The notes beneath the pieces were generated by a model. That model did no database searches, was not told the DNA's origin, and saw only the letters and a program-made list of their open reading frames with translations. DNA of 5,832 bases from CAZIHO01 sp964538875 (GTDB lineage Bacteria > Pseudomonadota > Gammaproteobacteria > Chromatiales > Chromatiaceae): NCBI GenBank assembly GCA_964538875.1, contig CAZIHO010000160.1, forward strand, positions 1 to 5,832, given 5' to 3'. Positions 1-5,020 of this stretch are shown piece by piece. A program made the translations under genes and the position numbers. Position 1 is the stretch's first letter. Every line of letters begins with the position of its first letter.

Positions 1-60
1 CTAAACCAATGCAATTCAGAGCCCTAGGCAATTGATTGGATTATCTTTCCTGACCATATC

Positions 61-74
61 TTGATGCACATCAA
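61..74. promoter_or_regulatory. Perfect Fnr/Anr operator upstream of fnr
   Basis: The 14 bases read TTGAT-GCAC-ATCAA, an exact match to the Fnr consensus TTGAT-N4-ATCAA and a perfect dyad in its two 5-bp arms. The site lies 44 bp before the chosen fnr start codon. Its left arm forms part of a possible -35 element (TTGATG, 61-66). Oxygen-free Fnr dimers bind such sites; the position over the -35 suggests negative autoregulation, as known for E. coli fnr. It could instead, or also, serve a divergent gene beyond the left edge, where a minus-strand -10-like GATAAT lies at 45-40. Confidence 0.88.
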
Positions 75-89
75 CATTAGCGGCACAAT
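61..89 (+). promoter_or_regulatory. Candidate fnr promoter overlapping the Fnr box
   Basis: A -35-like TTGATG (61-66, 4 of 6 consensus bases) and a -10-like CACAAT (84-89, 4 of 6) are separated by 17 bp, which would start transcription near 96 and leave a leader of about 23 nt that includes the AGGA ribosome site. The Fnr box would then be centred near -28.5, a place where bound Fnr should block rather than help RNA polymerase. Both hexamers are imperfect, so this is an inference from spacing. A weaker alternative pair is TTGATT (32-37) with TATCTT (57-62), at a long 19-bp spacing. Confidence 0.35.
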
Positions 90-106
90 AGGCGGCGTTG
101 TGCCAT

Positions 107-110
107 AGGA
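107..110 (+). promoter_or_regulatory. Ribosome binding site that selects GTG 119 as fnr start
   Basis: AGGA lies 8 nt before GTG 119. The longer open frame beginning at TTG 98 has no comparable Shine-Dalgarno sequence, and its seven extra residues carry no Fnr similarity. From GTG 119 the protein begins MPDKKVIS, close to the start of E. coli Fnr (MIPEKRII). Confidence 0.6.
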
Positions 111-118
111 CCACTGGT

Positions 119-877
119 GTGCCGGATAAAAAAGTCATTTCGTTCGAGACGCTGAAGGTCGCCTGCAGGAATTGCAGTCTCGGCATGCTATGCCTTCCGG
201 TCGGCCTGGTCCCGGAGGATGTGGAACGACTGGACGGCATCGTCAAGCGCAGTCGCCCCTTACACCGGGGCGACCACCTGTTTCGCAATGGGGATCGGTT
301 CCGCTCCCTGTTCGTGGTCAAAACCGGCTCGGTCAAGACCTTCACCCCGGGGGAGGACGGCGGCGAACAAGTCTTGGGATTTCATTTGCCGGGCGAGATC
401 ATCGGACTAGATGCCATTGAGCGGGAGCAGCACAGTTGTTCGGCCAAGGTGCTGGAAACCTCGGCTATTTGCGAGATCCCCTTTGCCAGGCTAGAGGATT
501 TGAGCAGTTCCATCCCCTCGCTACAGCATCAGATGTACCGGCTGTTGAGCAAGGAGATCGGGCAAGATACGGAAATGCTACTACTACTCGGCAAGAAAAA
601 CGCCGAGGAGCGGTTGGCGACCTTTCTGCTAAGCCTGTCCAACCGCTTCAAAAAACGGGGGCTGTCGGCCACGGATTTTTACCTGAGCATGTCCCGCCAC
701 GAAATCGGCAACTATTTGGGCCTGGCGGTGGAGACGGTGAGTCGCCTCTTTACCCGCTTTCAGGAAGAGAAGCTTTTACGGGTGGAACGGAAGCACATCC
801 AATTGCAGGACCTGAAGCGCCTTGAATCCCTGGTGGTTGGCTCCAACCACCGTCAGCCGAAAAAACACGGCACCTGA
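119..877 (+). CDS. fnr: Fnr/Anr-type oxygen-sensing transcription regulator
   Basis: This is a 252-residue cytoplasmic regulator of the Crp-Fnr family, against 250 in E. coli Fnr. In that family a [4Fe-4S] cluster holds the protein as an active dimer without oxygen and falls apart when oxygen is present. All four expected cluster ligands are visible: C16, C19 and C25 in a C-x2-C-x5-C motif, and C118 in ICEIPF, equivalent to C122 of E. coli. An additional Cys is at 107. The cyclic-nucleotide-binding-like beta roll covers roughly 25-135, the dimer helix roughly 137-163, and the C-terminal helix-turn-helix contains E205, S208 and R209, the ExxSR residues that read TTGAT half-sites. The residues from about 155 to 209 follow E. 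coli Fnr closely (KKNAEERLA, GNYLGL, VETVSRL). The start is GTG, chosen for the AGGA 8 nt upstream. A perfect Fnr box upstream points to autoregulation. The gene appears monocistronic; the next gene is convergent. Pseudomonads call the orthologue anr. Confidence 0.95.
   Translation: MPDKKVISFETLKVACRNCSLGMLCLPVGLVPEDVERLDGIVKRSRPLHRGDHLFRNGDRFRSLFVVKTGSVKTFTPGEDGGEQVLGFHLPGEIIGLDAIEREQHSCSAKVLETSAICEIPFARLEDLSSSIPSLQHQMYRLLSKEIGQDTEMLLLLGKKNAEERLATFLLSLSNRFKKRGLSATDFYLSMSRHEIGNYLGLAVETVSRLFTRFQEEKLLRVERKHIQLQDLKRLESLVVGSNHRQPKKHGT
832..851 (+). repeat. Perfect 9-bp inverted repeat in the 3' end of fnr
   Basis: GGTGGTTGG (832-840) and CCAACCACC (843-851) are exact reverse complements separated by only CT, so the last base pair or two would open to form a stable tetraloop or hexaloop hairpin. 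It lies inside the fnr reading frame, in the variable C-terminal tail (LVVGSNHR), 24 bases before the stop codon. It is not followed by a T run on the plus strand, so it is not a standard intrinsic terminator. Confidence 0.8.
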
Positions 878-1077
878 ACAACCTGGTCCAACGCAGGTAT
901 CGCCCGGGTAGCGGACGACAACCCCCAAGGTTCTAGCAGGCGCCCCGGTTCACCTCGGGATACGCGGACAGCAAAAGAAAACACCTGGTCTTTTCCTTCA
1001 CAGATCAACGGCCTAGCCCCGTCGATGGCGCCGACACCTCCTTGTACCTGGGAACAGCCGAAAAAATCTGTGGCTTC
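878..1077. other. Gap between convergent fnr and dnaQ, no gene seen
   Basis: These 200 bases lie between the stop codons of fnr (plus strand) and dnaQ (minus strand). No credible reading frame, tRNA or strong intrinsic terminator was found. The only structures are short weak stems, for example CCCGG/TCGGG around 943-958 and GTCG/CGAC around 1021-1035. The 12-base string CAGCCGAAAAAA occurs at 854-865 in the end of fnr and again at 1055-1066. Transcripts from both sides must end here or run into each other; how they end is not visible. Confidence 0.6.
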
Positions 1078-1806
1078 CTAGCGGTTGCGCAACCACAAGC
1101 AGTGACCACCACTGGAGCGTTCCAGGGCCGCCAAGCGGGCATCGTGAGTGGCCAGTTCGTCGGCGTCCGCCCGCCGCACCAGTAACGGGGGCCGCTGGGC
1201 GGTACGGGCGCGCACTTGACCCAGGGGCCGCCGTTCGGCGCCGGGGGTTGGCGGCATTTCCAGCATGAGGCTCCCCTGGCCCCCGGTCATGGCGAGGTAG
1301 ACGTCTGCAAGAATTTCAGCGTCCAGCAGAGCGCCGTGCAATTCCCTGCGGCTGTTGTCGATTCCGTGGCGCTTACAGAGGGCATCCAAGGTATTGCGCT
1401 GGCCCGGATGAGCCTTGCGCGCCATGTCCAGGGTATCGGTCACGGCACAGAGGTCCTGAATCCGGGCTGGCTCAGCGCCACTGGCGGCGGCCCAGCGACG
1501 AAATTCAGCGTCCAGGAATCCCGTATCAAATTTGGCGTTATGGATGATGAGTTCCGCGCCGCGCAGGTATTCCAGCAAGTCCGCGCCGATGGCCGCGAAG
1601 CGGGGCTTGTCGGCCAAGAACTCCTTGGTGATTCCATGCACCGCCACCGCCCCCGGGTCGATCTCCATATCCGGCTGTAAATACTGATGAAAGTTGTTGC
1701 CGGTCAAGCGCCGGTCGACCAATTCCACACAGCCGATTTCAATGATGCGATGGCCCAACTCGGGCTCTAGGCCGGTGGTTTCCGTATCCAGGACGATTTG
1801 ACGCAC
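1078..1806 (-). CDS. dnaQ: DNA polymerase III epsilon subunit, 3'-5' proofreading exonuclease
   Basis: DnaQ removes misincorporated nucleotides as part of the replicative polymerase core with the alpha and theta subunits. The 242 residues match the length of E. coli epsilon (243). All five DEDDh catalytic residues are present: D7 and E9 in VLDTETTG, D94 in HNAKFD, and H157 and D162 in HGALLDAEIL. After the nuclease domain (about 1-172) comes a glutamine-led motif, QGSLML at 177-182, at the place of the beta-clamp binding motif in E. coli. A flexible linker then leads to a C-terminal segment (ADELATHDARLAALE, ending GGHCLW) that resembles the alpha-binding tail of the enterobacterial protein. 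The start is GTG 1806, with GGAG at 1820-1817 ten bases upstream and no in-frame alternative nearby. It follows rnhA on the same strand after 83 bp, so co-transcription is likely. In E. coli the two genes diverge instead; the codirectional order is that of pseudomonads. Confidence 0.97.
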   Translation of the reverse strand: MRQIVLDTETTGLEPELGHRIIEIGCVELVDRRLTGNNFHQYLQPDMEIDPGAVAVHGITKEFLADKPRFAAIGADLLEYLRGAELIIHNAKFDTGFLDAEFRRWAAASGAEPARIQDLCAVTDTLDMARKAHPGQRNTLDALCKRHGIDNSRRELHGALLDAEILADVYLAMTGGQGSLMLEMPPTPGAERRPLGQVRARTAQRPPLLVRRADADELATHDARLAALERSSGGHCLWLRNR

Positions 1807-1889
1807 CCGATGTGATCTCCAAAATAGGGACTCTGACTCCCTTCCAGGCGACCTGCGATGGCCATTCCTAGGGGGGTGAGTCGGATTGA
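1807..1889 (-). other. Spacer between rnhA and dnaQ with dnaQ ribosome site
   Basis: Read on the minus strand, these 83 bases hold the dnaQ Shine-Dalgarno GGAG (1820-1817). A TATTTT (1826-1821) resembles a -10 element, but no -35 partner stands at a suitable distance, so a separate dnaQ promoter is not supported. No terminator hairpin is present, in keeping with read-through from rnhA into dnaQ. Confidence 0.5.
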
Positions 1890-2330
1890 CTAGGGGTTGA
1901 GCAGGCGAATCGCGGATACCGCCAGCCGGTCCACCCGTTCGTTCTCCGCGTGTCCCGAGTGACCCCGTACCCAGTGCCAGTCAATCTGGTGCTGGGCGGT
2001 TAGGCCATGCAACTGCTCCCAAAGATCCCGGTTCTTGATGGGCTGACGATTGGCGCCGCGCCATCCGTTACGCAGCCACCCGGACAACCATTCTGTGATG
2101 CCCCGCTGCACATATTGGGAATCGGTATAGATTTGCACCTGACAAGGCCGTTGGAGGGAAGCTAGAGCGCGAATGACCGCCGTAAGTTCCATACGGTTGT
2201 TGGTGGTCTGGGCTTCGGCACCCGTTAATTCCTTTTCCACACCCTTATAGCGTAGCAAGGCGCCCCAGCCCCCAGGGCCTGGATTACCTTTGCAGGCGCC
2301 ATCGGTATAGATTTCGACCTGCTCAGCCAT
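1890..2330 (-). CDS. rnhA: Ribonuclease HI
   Basis: RNase HI cuts the RNA strand of RNA-DNA hybrids, removing R-loops and helping clear primers. The 146-residue protein is slightly shorter than the E. coli enzyme (155). Counting from ATG 2330, the catalytic residues fall at exactly the E. coli positions: D10 in YTDGACKGNPG, E48 in RMELTAV, D70 in YTDSQYV, H124 in VRGHSGH and D134. The basic handle region (about 81-101, with WLRNGWRGANRQPIKNRDLW) is present as in the enterobacterial type. This agreement and the GGGG five bases upstream support ATG 2330 over GTG 2336. The usual NERCDELA near the end reads NERVDRLA here, which leaves the catalytic Asp intact. The ATG overlaps the stop of the upstream methyltransferase gene by 8 bases (ATGGCTGA), suggesting translational coupling; dnaQ follows 83 bp on. 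Confidence 0.97.
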   Translation of the reverse strand: MAEQVEIYTDGACKGNPGPGGWGALLRYKGVEKELTGAEAQTTNNRMELTAVIRALASLQRPCQVQIYTDSQYVQRGITEWLSGWLRNGWRGANRQPIKNRDLWEQLHGLTAQHQIDWHWVRGHSGHAENERVDRLAVSAIRLLNP

Positions 2331-3081
2331 CGACACCCCGCCGGATGGATGGCTCCACCGCCTGTCCCGCCAACACCCGGGCCTGGCTCCGCCATTTAGG
2401 CGTTAGGGGCGTCAAGGGCGCCACGCGCTTGACCGCCCGCAGCGCATACACGCCAGACCAGGTGGACAGCCAACGCAATCCCAGCGGTTCCAGGCGCTGC
2501 AGGGGCCACCAAGGCGGTAAAAACATCAAGGGCACCTGTCGTTCCACTTGAAAACCCAACAAGGCTAGCCAATCCACCACGCGGCGGGGCGGCACAAACC
2601 GTCCACGCCACGGGAACTCGGCGGCACCGGCCGTAAGCAAACGGGCCAATCCCCACAAACTCATGGGGTTGAAGCCCACCAGCACCAACCGCCCTTCCGG
2701 TATCAGCACCCGCTCCACTTCCCGCAATACCTGATGGCGATCAGTGGTGAAATCCAGGGTGTGGGGCAACACAATCAAGTCTAGGGAATCATCAGCGAAC
2801 GGCAGGGCGCGGGCATCGCCCAGTATTTTTAACCCCCCACCAGACTCCGCATCCTGGGACTCCAAGACAATGTGGTGGCGAATACGGCTAGGTGCCAAGG
2901 CGTCTCCCCAGGCCCGCGCCCAACCCAGTTGCAGCCCATAATAGCCAACCAAGTCGACCAGCAGCTCCGTCAGTTGGTCCCGCTCGCGTGCTGAGAATAC
3001 CCTTCCGGATGCCCCGACCAACCAGTGATACAGCCGGTCCTCGAAATCGGCCCGAGCTCGGCTAACGCTGTGCTGATCCAT
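2323..3081 (-). CDS. YafS-like class I SAM-dependent methyltransferase, substrate unknown
   Basis: This 252-residue cytoplasmic protein belongs with the uncharacterised methyltransferase encoded beside rnhA in many gammaproteobacteria (YafS in E. coli). The clearest segment runs from about 86 to 150: D89 with ALPFADDSLDLIVLPHTLDF, the acidic loop and motif II of Methyltransf_11-like enzymes, then LREVERVLIPEGRLVLVGFNP, the post-motif strand and turn. The same sequence of motifs, including LPFAD and GFNPxS, occurs in YafS. The glycine-rich motif I normally seen before these is not evident; the corresponding stretch (about 44-60) reads VGYYGLQLGWARAWG. The start is placed at ATG 3081, with GGCGGA 8 nt upstream and a candidate -10 whose transcript would begin after the other candidate start, GTG 3114; that longer form would add 11 residues. 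It is the first gene of the cluster with rnhA and dnaQ. A role in replication or RNA metabolism is suggested only by location. Confidence 0.8.
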   Translation of the reverse strand: MDQHSVSRARADFEDRLYHWLVGASGRVFSARERDQLTELLVDLVGYYGLQLGWARAWGDALAPSRIRHHIVLESQDAESGGGLKILGDARALPFADDSLDLIVLPHTLDFTTDRHQVLREVERVLIPEGRLVLVGFNPMSLWGLARLLTAGAAEFPWRGRFVPPRRVVDWLALLGFQVERQVPLMFLPPWWPLQRLEPLGLRWLSTWSGVYALRAVKRVAPLTPLTPKWRSQARVLAGQAVEPSIRRGVDG

Positions 3082-3116
3082 AACCTCATTCCGCCGCACG
3101 ACCGCAATACCCACTT

Positions 3117-3122
3117 ATTTTA
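3117..3122 (-). promoter_or_regulatory. Candidate -10 element for the methyltransferase-rnhA-dnaQ cluster
   Basis: On the minus strand TAAAAT (3122-3117) matches 5 of 6 bases of the sigma-70 -10 consensus. No good -35 stands 16-18 bp upstream; the nearest sequences are CGCGGT-like. Transcription would begin near 3110, leaving a leader of about 29 nt before ATG 3081. This supports that start over GTG 3114. Confidence 0.3.
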
Positions 3123-3155
3123 AGGGGCGTTCTGGAATTACCGCGAATATTTGCA

Positions 3156-3161
3156 TATATT
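3156..3161 (+). promoter_or_regulatory. Candidate -10 element for mltD
   Basis: TATATT matches 5 of 6 bases of the -10 consensus and lies in the most AT-rich part of the divergent intergenic region (3146-3161). The -35 candidates upstream are poor, with 3 of 6 bases at best (TGGAAT, 3133-3138, at 17 bp spacing). The transcript would start near 3168 with a leader of about 65 nt. No Fnr box or other recognisable operator was found in 3082-3231. Confidence 0.3.
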
Positions 3162-3231
3162 GGTAGACTAAGTGCCTTATTCGTCCCCCGATTGAAGCCC
3201 GTGAGAATAGCAGCAAGAGAGTGGAGCGCCC

Positions 3232-4857
3232 ATGGATAACAGTCCTTTTCGCCTATTCTTGATTTCACTTCTTGGCATCCTGCCTCTGGCGCTGCTGTCC
3301 GGGTGCGCCACGGACCCCAACCACCAAGACCCTAACGGCGATGGCCTCGCCGCTGGACGGGGTGGTTATCACGACCTCAAACGGCACGGGCGCTACGCGC
3401 AACGGAAAAATACCCCTAAGCGTCCGAACGCGGAATCCAAGAATCCGGACCTTTGGCAGCGCATTCGGGGCGGCTTTCAGTTGGACCAACCGGCCGAGCC
3501 CCGGATCGACCGGGAATTGGAATGGCTGACGGCCAACGCCGACTTCCTGGAACGGGCCTCCGAGCGAGCGGAACCTTATCTTTACTACATCGTTTCCGAG
3601 GCGGAACGGCGGGGTATGCCGTTGGAACTGGCGTTGCTGCCGGCGGTGGAAAGCGGATTTCAACCTCATGCCAAATCCGCCGCCCAGGCGCTTGGGTTGT
3701 GGCAGTTTATTCCGTCCACCGCCAAGGAGAAGGGACTCAAGCAGACCTGGTGGTACGAGGGCCGGCGTGACGTGAAGGCTTCGACCCATGCGGCATTGGA
3801 TTTCCTCCAGTCTCTGGCTGACATGTTTGAAGGGGACTGGGAACTAGCCTTGGCAGCCTACAACGCCGGGCCGGGCGCCGTGAACCGGGCCATCAGCCAG
3901 AACGAGGACTTGGATCTGCCCACGGACTTTTGGTCACTGGACCTGCCTACCGAAACCAGACAGTACGTTCCCCGGTTGCTGGCCATGTCACGCCTAGTCG
4001 CCAATCCCAAGGCCTACGGTATTACTTTGGCGCCCATTCCCAACCAACCGCACTTCGCCGAGGTCCGGGTACCCCGGCAGATTGACTTGGCCATCGCCGC
4101 CAAATTGGCGGACGTCCCCAAAGAGCAAATGCTACAGCTCAACCCGGCGTTTCTGCGGGGCGCCACCGATCCCAAGAAGTCGTCGGAACTACTGCTTCCC
4201 AAAGACAAAGCCGAACTGTTTTCGGCCAAACTGGGAAATTTAGAGCCCACCGAATGGGTCAACTGGCAGCGTTACCAAGCCCGCCGGGGTGACACGGTGT
4301 TGTCGTTAGCCCATAAATTGGGGGTGGATACGGACGAACTGCTGCACATCAACGGGCTTAGCGGAACCGCCTTAAAACCGGGTCAGAGCTTGTTGGTACC
4401 CCGGACTGGGGTGGTACACCTGGCGGCGGTCGTGGACGAACGGCCCGTCCCGCCGACAAAACTGGCCCCAACTGCCAAAAAGGACGTACCTGGGGATAAG
4501 CTCGCCAACACGAAGGATAGCCGGGAAGCCAACCGGCGCCCGCCGGCGCCGGAAAAGGCGTCCGCCCCCACCCTCAAGCCGCCGGCTAGTGTCGCAGCTG
4601 CCGCCCCAGCGGCTAAGCCATCCAAGCCGGTCAAGGGGAATGACAAACCGGCCGCCGAGAAAACGTACGTGGTGCGGGCCGGAGATACCCTAGAGCAGAT
4701 TGCCCGCGCCCATGGACTGAGTGAAAAGGAATTGGCTAGCCGCAACAATCTGCCCGTCAAAGGCCGGCTACGCCCCGGACAAACCTTGCAAGTGGCGGCG
4801 ACCGACAGTATCCCGCCCGGCCGGGCCGGAGGTTCACGCCGGAGCGAAAAAAGCTGA
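3232..4857 (+). CDS. mltD: Membrane-bound lytic murein transglycosylase D, lipoprotein with two LysM domains
   Basis: MltD-type enzymes cleave the glycan strands of peptidoglycan, releasing 1,6-anhydromuramyl products. The N-terminus is a lipoprotein signal (residues 1-24, hydrophobic core LFLISLLGILPLALL) with lipobox LSGC and acylated C25. Residue +2 is Ala, not Asp, which predicts sorting to the outer membrane. The SLT domain spans about 112-225: catalytic E140 in LPAVESGFQP, then AQALGLWQFIPSTAK and the AAYNAGPGAVNRAI motif. Two LysM domains for glycan binding lie at about 347-390 (RRGDTVLSLA to GQSLLVP) and 478-521 (YVVRAGDTLEQIA to GQTLQV), joined by a Pro/Ala/Lys-rich linker of nearly 90 residues. 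The tail is Arg/Ser-rich. At 541 residues it is longer than E. coli MltD (452), partly because of the linker. ATG 3232 has GGAG five bases upstream. The gene is divergent from the methyltransferase cluster and is followed by a terminator, so it is probably transcribed alone. Confidence 0.95.
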   Translation: MDNSPFRLFLISLLGILPLALLSGCATDPNHQDPNGDGLAAGRGGYHDLKRHGRYAQRKNTPKRPNAESKNPDLWQRIRGGFQLDQPAEPRIDRELEWLTANADFLERASERAEPYLYYIVSEAERRGMPLELALLPAVESGFQPHAKSAAQALGLWQFIPSTAKEKGLKQTWWYEGRRDVKASTHAALDFLQSLADMFEGDWELALAAYNAGPGAVNRAISQNEDLDLPTDFWSLDLPTETRQYVPRLLAMSRLVANPKAYGITLAPIPNQPHFAEVRVPRQIDLAIAAKLADVPKEQMLQLNPAFLRGATDPKKSSELLLPKDKAELFSAKLGNLEPTEWVNWQRYQARRGDTVLSLAHKLGVDTDELLHINGLSGTALKPGQSLLVPRTGVVHLAAVVDERPVPPTKLAPTAKKDVPGDKLANTKDSREANRRPPAPEKASAPTLKPPASVAAAAPAAKPSKPVKGNDKPAAEKTYVVRAGDTLEQIARAHGLSEKELASRNNLPVKGRLRPGQTLQVAATDSIPPGRAGGSRRSEKS

Positions 4858-4883
4858 CCGACCCCGCCTAGATTTGATTCCAA

Positions 4884-4925
4884 CCTGCCGAGCCCACCAC
4901 CAAAAATTGGCTCGGCGGGTTTATT
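4884..4925 (+). terminator. Intrinsic terminator after mltD
   Basis: The arms CCTGCCGAGCC (4884-4894) and GGCTCGGCGGG (4909-4919) pair over 11 bp with one T-G wobble, enclosing a 14-base loop, and are followed by the T-rich tail TTTATT (4920-4925). It starts 26 bases after the mltD stop codon and precedes the next gene by about 100 bases, so it should separate the two plus-strand transcripts. Confidence 0.88.
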
Positions 4926-5020
4926 AAAGGTCTCCAAGGGGCGCATGCTGGATCGGCGTACCGGACGGCTGGAAGATTTTTTCTGGCCGGCCTCCAGCAA
5001 GAAAAGCGGGCTCTAACCCT

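Noticed and set aside
1..60. Possible gene end or divergent gene start at the left edge
   Set aside because: Too little sequence is present; all three plus frames close early, and no start codon with a ribosome site can be assigned on the minus strand.
98..118. Seven-codon N-terminal extension of fnr from TTG 98
   Set aside because: There is no Shine-Dalgarno at a suitable distance, and the extra residues do not resemble Fnr N-termini. GTG 119 has AGGA 8 nt upstream.
16..345. Minus-strand reading frame of 109 codons opposite the fnr start
   Set aside because: It is antisense to the conserved cysteine region of fnr and covers the Fnr box; it has no recognisable domain.
975..994. AAAAG/CTTTT inverted repeat as a terminator in the fnr-dnaQ gap
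   Set aside because: The stem is about 5 bp of A-T pairs with little G-C content, too weak for an intrinsic terminator on either strand.
1216..1680. Plus-strand reading frame of 154 codons
   Set aside because: It lies wholly antisense to dnaQ, whose catalytic motifs are intact; it is a shadow frame of GC-rich coding DNA.
2331..2336. GTG 2336 as rnhA start
   Set aside because: It would add two residues; numbering from ATG 2330 puts D10, E48, D70, H124 and D134 exactly at the E. coli positions, and GGGG fits ATG 2330.
3265..3789. Minus-strand reading frame of 174 codons
   Set aside because: It is antisense to the signal peptide and SLT domain of mltD and shows no domain of its own.
4383..5000. 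Minus-strand reading frame of 205 codons
   Set aside because: It is antisense to the LysM and linker part of mltD and runs through the terminator. Its low-complexity Ala/Gly/Ser sequence reflects the linker composition.
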